DNA from: Hungatella hathewayi WAL-18680
GTDB taxonomy: Bacteria > Bacillota > Clostridia > Lachnospirales > Lachnospiraceae
NCBI RefSeq assembly: GCF_000235505.1
Contig: NZ_JH379028.1
Span: forward strand, 1,020,621-1,084,620
Length of the DNA stretch: 64,000 nucleotides
Direction of reading: 5' to 3'
Notes under the pieces: generated by a model
Told to the model about the DNA's origin: nothing
Database searches by the model: none
What the model saw: only the letters and a program-made list of their open reading frames with translations
Program-made: the position numbers and the translations under genes
Part shown: positions 27,268 to 36,897 of the stretch, piece after piece
How the letters are laid out: each line of letters starts with the position of its first letter
Numbering within the stretch: the first letter of the stretch is position 1

Positions 27268-28472
27268 CTACGGACTAACGAAGCCTGCCGGATTTACATA
27301 ATCTCCGTTCACACGGATGCCAAAATGAAGATGCGGCCCGGTGGAAACTCCCGTGGAACCCACCTTTGCAATCTCCTGGCCCTGTGTCACCGTTTCCCCC
27401 TCCGACACAAGCAGCTGGGAACAGTGCATATACACCGTACTGACTCCGCCGCCATGATTGATCATGATGTAATTGCCCGCGGAATAGCTGTATGTAGAGA
27501 TTGTCACCTCTCCCGCCGCCGCGGCCCTGATACTGCTGCCCGACGCCGCCCCGATGTCCATACCCTTGTGGCCGGTGGACGCGCCTTCCGTTGGTGATTC
27601 CCTGGCGCCAAACTCGGAAGTGATTCTCGAACTGGATGGGCAGGGCCATATAAATTTAATATTCCCAATACTGGTGGTATTATACTTTTTCCCAATGGCC
27701 TCCGCTTCTTTTTTCGCCGCTTCCTCTTTTCGTTTTATCTCAGCCTCAATCTTCTTGATCCTGTCTTCCTGGTCCTTGATATCCTGTTCATACTTGGATA
27801 TCTTCCCCTCGGCAGAGGATATCTGCACGTCAAACGCTTCCAGCTCCGACCTCTTGGCCTTCAGAAGCTCCTCCACGGACGCCCGTTTTATCTCCGTGGC
27901 ATCCTTTAACTCCATAAGCTCAGCGTGCTCCTCTTCCAGAACCGCCTCGCGTCCGGCAATATCTTTTTTTACCGCCCTGTACTCATCGAGCTTCTTCTTA
28001 TCATATTCCGTAATCCTGGCAATATATTCCGCCCGGTTCAGAAACTGCCCCATGTCCTTGGACTGGAGCAGCATATCGATAAAATTCGTCTCTCCCATCT
28101 CATACATATACTGAATCCGAAGTTTCATGGCCTGATACTGCTGCTGTTCCACCAGTTTCGCCCCCAGAAGCTCCTGACCTGCCCTCTCAATATCCATCTC
28201 CTTGTCATGAATCTGCCATTCCAGGTTTGTTACCTCCTGGCTCACACTCTCAAGACTGGCATCCAGCTCTCTCACATAAGCCTCCATGTCCGCCTTGAGT
28301 CCTTCCAGATTCTTGAGGGTGGTCTCCACCTTCTTTTTCTCTTCCTCCAGAGATGACGCCTTATCCTTTGCCTTATTGATATCGGAGCTTGTACCGTATG
28401 CAGGGAAAGCACAGGCCGCCGCCAGCGCTATGGCTAACAGCGTCCTTCGCCACCTTAGAACTTTCTATACAT
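27268..28472 (-). CDS. M23 murein hydrolase (PcsB/EnvC-like FtsX partner), N-terminus frameshifted
   Basis: A long coiled coil (about residues 50-270) is followed by a C-terminal M23/LytM domain with both zinc motifs intact, GHKGMDIG and GPHLHFG, so it should cut peptidoglycan peptides. The coding frame runs back to about 28440 with a clear signal-peptide core (LLAIALAAACAFPAYG) but meets a stop and has no usual start codon. An ATG at 28472 lies in another frame. Adding one A to the AAA run near 28463-28465 gives MYRKVLRWRRTLLAIAL, an ideal signal peptide. A one-base deletion (real or artefact) or a CTG start at 28440 are the options. It follows ftsX by 28 bp. Confidence 0.85.
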
Positions 28473-28500
28473 GCTCCCGTACTTTATTACCTTCAAATGC

Positions 28501-29394
28501 TTACGAATAGTAAAGAAACTTACAAAAAAATCCGATTCCCACACCCAGAACCATAGCGGTCCCGGCCATATATGGGAAAATCGTCTCCACCGGCAGGAAC
28601 TGGAAAATCCCGGAAAGAATCTGGAACTTCTCCAGCAGATACACCACCGAACGGCGGTACAGGAAGAACATGGCAACCAGCGGCAGAACCGCTCCCATCA
28701 CTCCCAGGACCACACCTTCCACCACGAAGGGGGCCCGTATCATATAGTTGGTGGCGCCGATCAGCCGCATAATCTCGTTCTCACTCTTCCGAAATGCCGC
28801 CGCCACGTTGATCGTATTGCTGATAAGGAAAATCGCAACCGCCAGCAGCACGCCGATAATCACCACGGACAAAATACCAATCACCCGGTTGAAGCTGGAT
28901 AACCCCTCCGCCGCCGTGTTGGAATAATTTACCCTCCGGATGCCCTCGATCTGCTGCAAGTAGGCCACCATTTCGCCCTGATAGGAAATATCATTCAGGA
29001 AAATCTGATAGGAGGCCGAGTTGGCCAGCGGGTTATCCTGTGCGAATCCCTCCGCTAAGTCCTCATTTCCCTCAAAATAATCCTGTTTAGTCATCTCCCA
29101 TGCTTCCTCCGCCGAGGTAAATTCAATGGACTCCACCTCCGGCCGGCTCTGAATCTGGCTTCCAATCATGGAAATCTCATCATCCGTAATTCCCTCGTCA
29201 AAAAACACGGTGATACCGACGGTGGTCTCCGCCACTTTCACCATGTGCTGAATATTGACAATCAAGGAAAAAAACAAACAAAATAAAAAAATACACGCAG
29301 AAATAGTAGCAATCGACGCCAGCGAAAACCAGATATTTCTGCATATATTAATAATGCCCTGTTTCAGGCAATACCAAAATGTACTAATCCTCAT
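28501..29394 (-). CDS. ftsX: Cell-division ABC permease FtsX
   Basis: 297 residues with an N-terminal helix, a large extracellular loop (about 50-165) and three C-terminal helices, the FtsX layout. The cytoplasmic segment SENEIMRLIGATNYMIRAPF precedes the last helices. It overlaps ftsE by 11 bp. FtsEX is known to activate coiled-coil murein hydrolases across the membrane, and such a hydrolase is encoded next, so these genes form one functional unit. Confidence 0.95.
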   Translation of the reverse strand: MRISTFWYCLKQGIINICRNIWFSLASIATISACIFLFCLFFSLIVNIQHMVKVAETTVGITVFFDEGITDDEISMIGSQIQSRPEVESIEFTSAEEAWEMTKQDYFEGNEDLAEGFAQDNPLANSASYQIFLNDISYQGEMVAYLQQIEGIRRVNYSNTAAEGLSSFNRVIGILSVVIIGVLLAVAIFLISNTINVAAAFRKSENEIMRLIGATNYMIRAPFVVEGVVLGVMGAVLPLVAMFFLYRRSVVYLLEKFQILSGIFQFLPVETIFPYMAGTAMVLGVGIGFFCKFLYYS

Positions 29395-30070
29395 GTGTAT
29401 ATCCGCCCTTTTTCTCGTCGCTGACTACCACACCTCTGTCCATGGTAATCACCCGTTTCTGCATTCTGTCAACGATCTCCTGGCTGTGGGTCACGACAAT
29501 CACTGTGGTTCCCCGCTGATTAATCTCTTCCAAAAGCTTCATAATCTCGATGGCATTGTGATTGTCCAGATTACCGGTCGGCTCATCCGCCAGAAGCACT
29601 TCCGGGTTGTTAATCAATGCTCTCGCAATGGCAACCCTCTGCTGCTCCCCGCCGGACAGCTGCTGCGGAAAGGACTTATACTTGGAAGACAGCCCCACCA
29701 TGTGAAGCATGGCAGGCACCGACTCCTTAATCACCCTCGTCGGTGCGCCGATAATCCGCAGGGCGAAGGCCACGTTCTCGTAGACGTTCCTGTCCTTTAA
29801 CAGGCGGAAGTCCTGGAACACCATGCCTAGCTTTCTGCGGTATTTGGGCACGTAGCGCCTGGGCATTTTGCCCAGGTGCATGTCATTGACAATAATTTTA
29901 CCGGAGCTGGGCTCCGCTTCCTTCAACAGCAGCCTAAGGAGGGTGGATTTACCGGAGCCGCTCCGGCCCACGATAAACACGAATTCCCCGTCCTCGATTG
30001 TGATGTTGACATTCCGCAGAGCCCTGTTCCCGGTATCGTATGTTTTGTTAATACCTGAAATCTCAATCAT
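29384..30070 (-). CDS. ftsE: Cell-division ABC ATPase FtsE
   Basis: 228 residues. Walker [10 protein letters not shown], signature LSGGEQQR and Walker [13 protein letters not shown] are all present. FtsE hydrolyses ATP to drive FtsX and so switch on the extracellular hydrolase. First gene of the ftsEX-M23-ctpA operon, 64 bp after the PucR-type regulator. Confidence 0.96.
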   Translation of the reverse strand: MIEISGINKTYDTGNRALRNVNITIEDGEFVFIVGRSGSGKSTLLRLLLKEAEPSSGKIIVNDMHLGKMPRRYVPKYRRKLGMVFQDFRLLKDRNVYENVAFALRIIGAPTRVIKESVPAMLHMVGLSSKYKSFPQQLSGGEQQRVAIARALINNPEVLLADEPTGNLDNHNAIEIMKLLEEINQRGTTVIVVTHSQEIVDRMQKRVITMDRGVVVSDEKKGGYTHED

Positions 30071-30134
30071 ATTATCCTCTGGTACCCTTTATCGTCTAAA
30101 TTTGATAGTCCTGGTTTTTCGTAGTTCAAGTCTC

Positions 30135-31223
30135 TTAGTAGTCTAAATTCTCCATGTACTTCATGTACTTCACAACCATCAGTGCAATCTTGAAGGTGAT
30201 GGCATCCTCAAATACACGCAGGTCCAGCCCGGTGCTCTTTTGCAGCTTATCCAGTCGGTAGACAAGCGTATTCCTGTGGATGTACAACTGTCTCGATGTC
30301 TCGGACACATTCAGGCTGTTCTCAAAGAACTTGTTGATGGTCGTCAAGGTCTCCTCGTCGAAATCATCCGGGGACTTGCTGTCGAAAATTTCTTTGATAA
30401 ACATCTTGCACAGCGGAATCGGCAGCTGATAAATCAGACGCCCGATACCAAGGTTGCTGTATGCAACCACGTTCTTGTCGCTGTAAAAAATCTTGCCCAC
30501 ATCGAGAGCCATCTTCGCCTCTTTGTAGGAGCGGGACACCTCTTTAATCTCGTTGACAATGGTACCGAAGGACACATGCACTTTGGTCATAGCTTCCGTA
30601 TTCAGCATGTCCAGAATGGTGTTGGCTGTCTTCTCCAGCTCCTCGTAGGTCTCCCCGGCCTTCACTTCCTTCACCAGAATGATATTCTTCTCATCCACAG
30701 CGGTGATAAAGTCCTTGGTCTTGGTTGCAAACAGACTCCGCACGGTCTCAAGCGCGTTGACGTCCTTCTCATGCTTTGTCTCAATCAGGAACACCACCCG
30801 CTTCACACTGGTCTCAATGTGAAGTTTCTTAGCCCGGTTGTAGATATCCACCAGCAGTAAGTTGTCAAGCAGCAGGTTCTTGATAAAGTTATCCTTATCA
30901 AAACGCTCCTTGTAAGCCACCAGTAAATTCTGAATCTGAAAAGCCGCCAGCTTCCCTACCATATAAACGTCATCACTGCCGCCCTTGGCAAGTAAAATAT
31001 ATTCCAACTGATGCTCGTCAAATACCTTAAAGAACTGGTAACCCTGAATCACCTGACTGTCTGCCGGAGAATCTACAAATGCCAGAATGGAACTCTCATA
31101 CTCCTCGGCGTCCGGAAATGTAGCCGCGAGCACCTTCCCTTCCGTATCACAGATACAGAGGTCTATTCTGGTAATACCCTTTAATCCTTCAATCGTTGTT
31201 TGAAGTATCTGATTTGAAATCAT
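30135..31223 (-). CDS. PucR/CdaR-type transcriptional regulator
   Basis: 362 residues. The C-terminal helix-turn-helix (SETSRQLYIHRNTLVYRLDK) is the PucR/CdaR type. The N-terminal half looks like a sensory domain (RIDLCICDTEGKVLAATFPD). The middle region has a degenerate nucleotide-cyclase-like fold, as in many CdaR proteins. AAAGGAG precedes the start. It sits between msmK/ugpC and ftsE in the same direction but behind the msmK terminator. Its target is not evident. Confidence 0.85.
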   Translation of the reverse strand: MISNQILQTTIEGLKGITRIDLCICDTEGKVLAATFPDAEEYESSILAFVDSPADSQVIQGYQFFKVFDEHQLEYILLAKGGSDDVYMVGKLAAFQIQNLLVAYKERFDKDNFIKNLLLDNLLLVDIYNRAKKLHIETSVKRVVFLIETKHEKDVNALETVRSLFATKTKDFITAVDEKNIILVKEVKAGETYEELEKTANTILDMLNTEAMTKVHVSFGTIVNEIKEVSRSYKEAKMALDVGKIFYSDKNVVAYSNLGIGRLIYQLPIPLCKMFIKEIFDSKSPDDFDEETLTTINKFFENSLNVSETSRQLYIHRNTLVYRLDKLQKSTGLDLRVFEDAITFKIALMVVKYMKYMENLDY

Positions 31224-31284
31224 AGAACACTCTCCTTTTTGTAAATTTACCCTGATTCTATCTTAATGCAAAAAGATAAAAAAA

Positions 31285-31309
31285 GCAAGCAGGTATGACA
31301 CCTGCTTGC
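31285..31309 (-). terminator. Intrinsic terminator after msmK/ugpC
   Basis: GCAAGCAGGT (31285-31294) and ACCTGCTTGC (31300-31309) form a perfect 10-bp stem with a 5-nt loop. On the minus strand it is followed by seven T. Confidence 0.9.
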
Positions 31310-31351
31310 CTAAATTAACTAAAAATTCATAAATATTAAATCAACTTTGGA

Positions 31352-32464
31352 TTAGTTTAACACAACCTTCTCGGTTTCCTTGTCAAATACGTGAATCTTG
31401 CTTAAGTCAAGACCTAACTTCACGGTATCGCCAACTCTTGCTGTGGTACGTGGATTCACTCTGGCTGTAAAGTTTGCCTCATCCACATCGAAGTATAAGT
31501 AAACCTCAGCACCCAGAAGCTCGTATACTCTGATGGTAGCATCGATTACGCTCTTCGGAGAAGATGCCAGGAATGCTTCCTCATCATGTAAATCCTCCGG
31601 ACGAATACCAAGAGTAACTACCTTGCCGATATATCCGCCGTCTTCCAGCTTCTTGCCTTTCTCAGCCGGGATAGCGATGGTGTGTCCGCCAAATGTCAGA
31701 GTCACGTCGCTGCCATCCTTGCCAACTGTCGCGTCAACCAGGTTCATCTGAGGAGCTCCGATAAATCCGGCAACGAACTTGTTGCATGGCTTGTCATATA
31801 AGTTCTGAGGAGAATCTACCTGCTGTACAATACCGTCCTTCATAACAACGATTCTGGTACCCAGTGTCATAGCCTCTGTCTGGTCATGTGTTACGTAGAT
31901 GATAGTAGCTTCCAGTCTCTGATGCAGTTTGGAAATCTCAATACGCATCTGGCCTCTCAGCTTGGCATCCAGGTTGGATAACGGCTCATCCATCAGGAAC
32001 ACCTTCGGGTTACGAACGATAGCACGTCCCATGGCAACACGCTGTCTCTGACCACCGGATAATGCCTTCGGCTTTCTGTCTAACAGATGAGTCAGGTCAA
32101 GGATTCTTGCTGCTTCCTGAACCAGTTTATCAATCTCATCCTTTGGAGTCTTTCTTAACTTCAGACCAAATGCCATGTTGTCATATACGGACATATGAGG
32201 ATACAGAGCGTAGTTCTGGAATACCATCGCGATATCTCTGTCCTTTGGCTCTACATCGTTCATCAGCTTGCCATCGATGTACAGTTCACCGGAAGAAATG
32301 TCCTCCAGACCTGCAATCATACGAAGTGTGGTAGACTTTCCACATCCGGATGGTCCTACGAAGATAACGAACTCTTTATCTGCAATATCCAGGTTAAAAT
32401 CCTTTACCGCTACGAACCCGTTCGGGTATGCTTTGGTTATGTTTTTGAGTGATAAACTAGCCAT
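31352..32464 (-). CDS. ugpC: Sugar ABC transporter ATPase (MsmK/UgpC type)
   Basis: 370 residues. Walker A GPSGCGKST, signature LSGGQRQRVAMGRA, Walker B VFLMDEPLSNLD and a C-terminal regulatory TOBE domain (from about 240) identify a MalK/MsmK/UgpC ATPase. It stands alone with its own terminator and no transporter genes, the usual situation for the shared ATPase that powers several sugar importers in Firmicutes. It is a good candidate to energise the binding-protein system at 18.4-21.7 kb. The 218-bp upstream gap is AT-rich with no decisive promoter. Confidence 0.93.
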   Translation of the reverse strand: MASLSLKNITKAYPNGFVAVKDFNLDIADKEFVIFVGPSGCGKSTTLRMIAGLEDISSGELYIDGKLMNDVEPKDRDIAMVFQNYALYPHMSVYDNMAFGLKLRKTPKDEIDKLVQEAARILDLTHLLDRKPKALSGGQRQRVAMGRAIVRNPKVFLMDEPLSNLDAKLRGQMRIEISKLHQRLEATIIYVTHDQTEAMTLGTRIVVMKDGIVQQVDSPQNLYDKPCNKFVAGFIGAPQMNLVDATVGKDGSDVTLTFGGHTIAIPAEKGKKLEDGGYIGKVVTLGIRPEDLHDEEAFLASSPKSVIDATIRVYELLGAEVYLYFDVDEANFTARVNPRTTARVGDTVKLGLDLSKIHVFDKETEKVVLN

Positions 32465-32682
32465 GATAAACTCCTCCTAAAAATAAGTGTATGTGTTGGA
32501 TTCGAGCGTTCCATCCCCACAACTTCCCGCTCATTTGTTCTAAAGCTATCATACACGAACGGAAATTTTTTACCATATTGTAATTAACCAAAAAGTATTT
32601 TCCTTATTTGTCTAATCTGTATACGGAATTTTGAAAATGACCAAAACCACAAAATTATACCGAAAATAGGTTCCAAATTATG

Positions 32683-33522
32683 TTAATATTCTATAAACCC
32701 CTCTCCAAACACCTCTCTGGCGTCATTTACGATGACAAATGCACCCGCGTCGTGGGACTGTACAATCTCCTTTAACTGTACGATTTCCTTCTTGGAAACC
32801 ACGCAGAACAGCATCTGCCGGCCAAGTCCGGAGTACATGCCGACGGCGTCCAGGGCCGTGACGCCCCGCTCCATCTCCGTCATGATGGTCTCTGCAATCT
32901 CCTTGCTCTTGTCCGAAATGATAAATGCCTGCTTGGAAAATTTCATACCTTCAATCATGCCGTCGGTTATCTTTGCCAGGGCGTAAATGGATATCAGAGC
33001 GTACAGGGCGAAGCGGATGCCAAACACCGTGGCGCCCACCAGCACGATAATTCCGTCCAGCACCTGGATAATCTGGGCGATGGAGTAGTGGCGGAATTTC
33101 CGGTGGAGCAGCACCGCCAGCATATCCGTGCCGCCGGTGGTGGCCTTGCACAAAAGCACCAGACCGGTTCCCACGCCGGTCACAATCCCGCCAAACAGGG
33201 ACGCCAGCAGCAAATCGTCCGTCACAAACGGCGTGTAGGGCAGCACATATAAGGAGACGGACAGGGACGCCGTGGCAATTAGCGTTCTCTTGATAAACTT
33301 CCATCCCTTTATCTTATAGGCCGCCAGAAACAACGGGATATTCACCACCGTGTTGGTCACCCACAGCGGTATTTTCCCCAGTTCTTTCATGATAATCGCC
33401 AGACCGGACGCCCCGCCTGTCACCAGGTTCACCGGGTCGTACATATTTTTAATCGCAAATCCGATAATAAACGAGCCAAGCACAATCAGCATATAATCTA
33501 CGTAAACGGGTCTTCTCTTCAT
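32683..33522 (-). CDS. YitT-family membrane protein
   Basis: About 279 residues. Five or so N-terminal helices (GSFIIGFAIKNMYDPVNLVT, GGTDMLAVLLHRKF) form the YitT domain. A soluble C-terminal domain of the DUF2179 type follows (MERGVTALDAVGMYSGLGRQ). Function of the family is not established. The second of two adjacent ATG codons has the better distance from AGGAGG. A paralogue lies at 35819-36733. Confidence 0.88.
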   Translation of the reverse strand: MKRRPVYVDYMLIVLGSFIIGFAIKNMYDPVNLVTGGASGLAIIMKELGKIPLWVTNTVVNIPLFLAAYKIKGWKFIKRTLIATASLSVSLYVLPYTPFVTDDLLLASLFGGIVTGVGTGLVLLCKATTGGTDMLAVLLHRKFRHYSIAQIIQVLDGIIVLVGATVFGIRFALYALISIYALAKITDGMIEGMKFSKQAFIISDKSKEIAETIMTEMERGVTALDAVGMYSGLGRQMLFCVVSKKEIVQLKEIVQSHDAGAFVIVNDAREVFGEGFIEY

Positions 33523-33544
33523 CATTACCTCCTATAAAACAATA

Positions 33545-33574
33545 CAGACAGCCCCATATCTTCAGGGCTGTCTG
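33545..33574 (-). terminator. Intrinsic terminator after the methyltransferase gene
   Basis: CAGACAGCCC (33545-33554) pairs perfectly with GGGCTGTCTG (33565-33574), and T-rich sequence follows on the minus strand. It separates the methyltransferase gene from yitT. Confidence 0.75.
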
Positions 33575-33586
33575 CTATGATTGATG

Positions 33587-34171
33587 TTATTTTTTTCTGG
33601 CCAGCAGGTTTATCCATACGGTGTCCGGGTGGGTGGAACGCACATCCTCCGTCTCCCATATCCGGATAATCTCAAATAGACCTGTTCTGTTCAGCATCGC
33701 TTTTAAACTGTCCTCCGTATAATCGCTAAAGTACCGTTCCCCGCGGAACCCTTCAAAGTCCCCCTTCTGAACCGATATATACAGAACACCTCGTGCACAG
33801 AGGGCATCCGCCAGCTTGATTAAGACTCCCTCCACCTCGCCTTTGGGCACATGGAGCAGGGAACCGCAGGCCCAGATACCATCGAATACATCCTCAAACT
33901 CCATCTCCTCAAACGTCATCTGAAGCACATCCAGCCCGGTATGTATCTCTGCCAGCTTGCACATCTCCTCGGACGCGTCAAGGGGAGTCACGTCATATCC
34001 AAGCTCATAGAGAGTCAGGCTGTCCCGTCCCGAACCGCAGCCCAAATCGAGAATCGTATCTCCCTCCTCCAGCTGGTCAAGGAACTCCTTCATGATATCG
34101 CTCATGTCCACATCCACGGTGTCCTCATATATTTTAGCCGCATACTTATTATAATATTCTATCGAGTCCAA
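33587..34171 (-). CDS. Class I SAM-dependent methyltransferase
   Basis: 194 residues. The SAM-binding glycine motif is ILDLGCGSGRDSLTLYELG, with the acidic post-I residue in VTPLDASEEM. The FDGIWACGSLLHVPKGE segment is typical of small-molecule methyltransferases of the Methyltransf_11/25 type. The start is TTG at 34171, with GGAGG six bases before it. It lies 10 bp after the CvfB-like gene, so the two are co-transcribed. Substrate unknown. Confidence 0.85.
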   Translation of the reverse strand: MDSIEYYNKYAAKIYEDTVDVDMSDIMKEFLDQLEEGDTILDLGCGSGRDSLTLYELGYDVTPLDASEEMCKLAEIHTGLDVLQMTFEEMEFEDVFDGIWACGSLLHVPKGEVEGVLIKLADALCARGVLYISVQKGDFEGFRGERYFSDYTEDSLKAMLNRTGLFEIIRIWETEDVRSTHPDTVWINLLARKK

Positions 34172-34181
34172 GCGAAACCTC

Positions 34182-35015
34182 CTATACTCTCTCTATGGTC
34201 TTCTCTGTGATTCTGATTTTACCTTCCTTCAACAGATGGCCCACCGCACGCTTAAATGCATTTTTACTCATATTGAATTCTCTCTTGATGGTCTCCGGAT
34301 TGGCTTTGTCCGTAAATGGAAGCACGCCGTCAAACTCGTCAATCACCTTCAATACCAGCTCCGAGTCCGTATCCATCTGCACGTAGGCTTTCTCCCTGGG
34401 GCTTAAATCCAGTTTGCCGTCATCCCGCACCTTCATGACACGGGCCGTGATGATGTCGCCTTCGTGAATATTTCCATATAATTCCTTCTTGGGAACCAGA
34501 CCGTAATACCGGTTATCCACCGCCACAAAGGCACCCAGATTCTCATTCAGTTCATAGACCGTGCCGGTCACTTTATCGTCCTTCTGGTAAGGGGATTCGC
34601 TGCTCATGTAGGAATACACCCGCATGGTGGCCGCCAGCCGCTTGCTCTTGTCGATGTACAGAGCCACCAGACAGTCCTCTCCCTGGCGCACCTTGTGATT
34701 CTGCTCCTTAAAGGGCAAAAGCAAATCCTTCTCCAGACCCATGTCCAGAAACGCGCCTATCTTTCCAACCTCTTTGACCTTCAAAACAGCCACCTCTCCA
34801 ACCTGGAGCTTTGGCACTCCCGTGGTGGCAATCAGCCTGTCCTCCGAATCCTTGTAGATGAAAACCTCCAGCTCATCTCCCAACTTCGTCCCTTCCGGCA
34901 CCTGTTTCTTCGGCAGAAGCACCGCCGCTTCATCTCCCTCATGTTCTCCCAGGTACACTCCAAATTCCTTCATGCGGACAACCTTCAGTTTTTGTCTTTT
35001 CCCTAATTCAATCAT
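34182..35015 (-). CDS. S1-domain RNA-binding protein (CvfB family)
   Basis: 277 residues. Several S1-like OB folds (VAVLKVKEVGKIGAFLDMGL; GTVYELNENLGAFVAVDNRY) are followed by a C-terminal winged-helix (FNMSKNAFKRAVGHLLKEGK). This is the CvfB layout. In staphylococci CvfB affects virulence gene expression; the role here is unknown. It overlaps the end of the thioesterase gene by 8 bp, pointing to translational coupling. Confidence 0.88.
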   Translation of the reverse strand: MIELGKRQKLKVVRMKEFGVYLGEHEGDEAAVLLPKKQVPEGTKLGDELEVFIYKDSEDRLIATTGVPKLQVGEVAVLKVKEVGKIGAFLDMGLEKDLLLPFKEQNHKVRQGEDCLVALYIDKSKRLAATMRVYSYMSSESPYQKDDKVTGTVYELNENLGAFVAVDNRYYGLVPKKELYGNIHEGDIITARVMKVRDDGKLDLSPREKAYVQMDTDSELVLKVIDEFDGVLPFTDKANPETIKREFNMSKNAFKRAVGHLLKEGKIRITEKTIERV

Positions 35016-35739
35016 TGTTTTCCTTTCCCGCTTTTTGCTCCCTCAGCCAGATGATGGCGTGAGGGGAACCTTCCTTATCACAGAGGGACACGGTATATCC
35101 CTCCCCGTTCCTGCTGATATGAGGGGTTATCACGTCCCCCAGAACCGCCGCTTTCTTATATTCTACCCGGATTTCCCCGATTTTAAGCTCCGGCAGAAAC
35201 TCCCTGGCTATTTCCACATACTGGGCATTGTTCACGTGGTGGTTGGTATCCAGATGATGCCTGGCCACCACCACCGGCTCCCTGGTCTCATACTCCGCCG
35301 GCACCTCAATCCGCCGGGGCGCATAGTCCATGGCCAGCTTCTCTTCCCCGCTTCCGTATCCCCGCACGTTCTCCTCCCGGACCCGGACCGGTCTCCCCGC
35401 CTCCGTGTCGAAAAAGAACCAGACCGAATTGGCCCGCACCAGATACGTCCCGCTCTTATCCTGAATCGTGAAATTCCTATACCCGTAAATCCCCTTAAAA
35501 TCATAGGGCCACGTACTGATTACAATCTCTTCTCCCAGCCTCGGATAGCGGTCAATCACAATCTGCCAGGACGACAGCCACCACGCCCGGTGGTTATCCT
35601 TCAGATACTGAACCCCAAGCCCGATATCTTCTGATTGAAATGTCGAGCAATCCTGAAGATAATTGATAATCCCCGTCAGAGAAAGTTTCCCCTGCTCATC
35701 GGTTTCACTATACCTGACCCTGCTGTCAAACTGATACAT
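35008..35739 (-). CDS. Acyl-ACP thioesterase
   Basis: About 243 residues with two hotdog repeats. MYQFDSRVRYSETDEQGKLS opens the first; HHLDTNHHVNNAQYVEIARE carries the Asn/His motif in the second. It should release free fatty acids from acyl carrier protein in the cytoplasm. The ATG at 35739 has AAGGGAG nine bases upstream; a GTG seven codons earlier is less likely. First gene of a thioesterase-cvfB-methyltransferase operon. Confidence 0.88.
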   Translation of the reverse strand: MYQFDSRVRYSETDEQGKLSLTGIINYLQDCSTFQSEDIGLGVQYLKDNHRAWWLSSWQIVIDRYPRLGEEIVISTWPYDFKGIYGYRNFTIQDKSGTYLVRANSVWFFFDTEAGRPVRVREENVRGYGSGEEKLAMDYAPRRIEVPAEYETREPVVVARHHLDTNHHVNNAQYVEIAREFLPELKIGEIRVEYKKAAVLGDVITPHISRNGEGYTVSLCDKEGSPHAIIWLREQKAGKENND

Positions 35740-35818
35740 CTCCTTTAGCTCCCTTTCCACCGAAAATTATTACCATTATATAGTATTTCCGGCAAATTGT
35801 CTAGGGGATGGAGGTGGC

Positions 35819-36733
35819 TTACTCCAACGGCTGAATATAAAAATTCCCCACCACATCGCTGGAATTCAGCACATTGACGAAGGTGTCCGGGTAGGCTTCC
35901 CGGATGCGTTTCTTCATCTTCTTTACATCCCCGTCGGACAAAACCGTGTACAGAATATACTTCTTGTTGGCTGAATAGGAGCCGAAGCCCTTGATGATGG
36001 TGCTGCTGTGGTTGGTGATCTCCAGCAGGTCCGCCGACACGGCCGCCGGGTTGTCCGTCACGATCAGAAGCGTTTTCTTCTTATACTTCTTGTACAGCGC
36101 ATTGATCACCTGGGTGTTACAGAACTGGAAAATGATGGAGTACAAAGCCTTGTCCATTCCAAACAGCGCGCCGGATATGAGAATAATCACCGCGCTGAAG
36201 CCCAGCATATAGTTGAACGTGGATATCTTATACTTGGTAGACAGGCACATGGCGATGAAATCCGTTCCGCCGCCGCTGGCCCGGTTGTTGAGAATCAGGC
36301 TCATGCCCAGACCATTTAAGATTCCTCCAAACACCGCAATCAACAGAATATCGCCCGTCACCGGAACCACCGGCAGCTGGTCCACCAGCACCGATACGGT
36401 CAGCAGGCTGACGCAGGAGAGAATCGTAAACTTCTTCCCCACAATCCGGTAGGCAAACACCGCCGGCACCGCGTTAAACAGCACATTCAACAGCGTAAAC
36501 GGTATTCTCACATCAAAATAAAACAGTCCAACCCTCTGAATCAGCTTCGCCAGCCCCGAAAACCCTCCCGGCACCAGCTCCCCCTGTTCCACAAAGGTAT
36601 TTAAGTTCACCGCCACCAGCACACTGCCAAGCAGAATACAGACCAGCGCCAGCCCGTCCCGAAACTTCTGATTCCCCTTGCTCTTTTCCAGATTTTCCTT
36701 ATACAAATCAGATACCAGTTCTTTACTCTCCAT
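35819..36733 (-). CDS. YitT-family membrane protein, second copy
   Basis: 304 residues, same architecture as the 32.7-kb gene: an N-terminal multi-helix domain (LVPGGFSGLAKLIQ; ILNNRASGGGTDFIAMCLST) and a C-terminal DUF2179-like domain (SSTIIKGFGSYSANKKYILY). It has a longer soluble N-terminus (about 30 residues, Lys/Glu-rich). The two copies are clearly diverged and not a recent duplication. GGGAGG precedes the start by six bases. Function unknown. Confidence 0.87.
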   Translation of the reverse strand: MESKELVSDLYKENLEKSKGNQKFRDGLALVCILLGSVLVAVNLNTFVEQGELVPGGFSGLAKLIQRVGLFYFDVRIPFTLLNVLFNAVPAVFAYRIVGKKFTILSCVSLLTVSVLVDQLPVVPVTGDILLIAVFGGILNGLGMSLILNNRASGGGTDFIAMCLSTKYKISTFNYMLGFSAVIILISGALFGMDKALYSIIFQFCNTQVINALYKKYKKKTLLIVTDNPAAVSADLLEITNHSSTIIKGFGSYSANKKYILYTVLSDGDVKKMKKRIREAYPDTFVNVLNSSDVVGNFYIQPLE

Positions 36734-36831
36734 CGAAAACCTCCCACACCACTATATTAACAGCGGTTCTAACACATAAACTGCCTTCTATCATAGTATA
36801 ATGAGCGCCGGAATAATGCAAGCACAAAAAA

Positions 36832-36864
36832 CGCTCCCACCCTGATTACATATGGATGGGAGCG
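36832..36864 (-). terminator. Intrinsic terminator after the sodium symporter
   Basis: CGCTCCCA (36832-36839) pairs with TGGGAGCG (36857-36864). Read on the minus strand the stem is followed directly by six T. Confidence 0.85.
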
Positions 36865-36897
36865 AAAGCATTTTCGCAAATTTAATTCTATTTTCAG

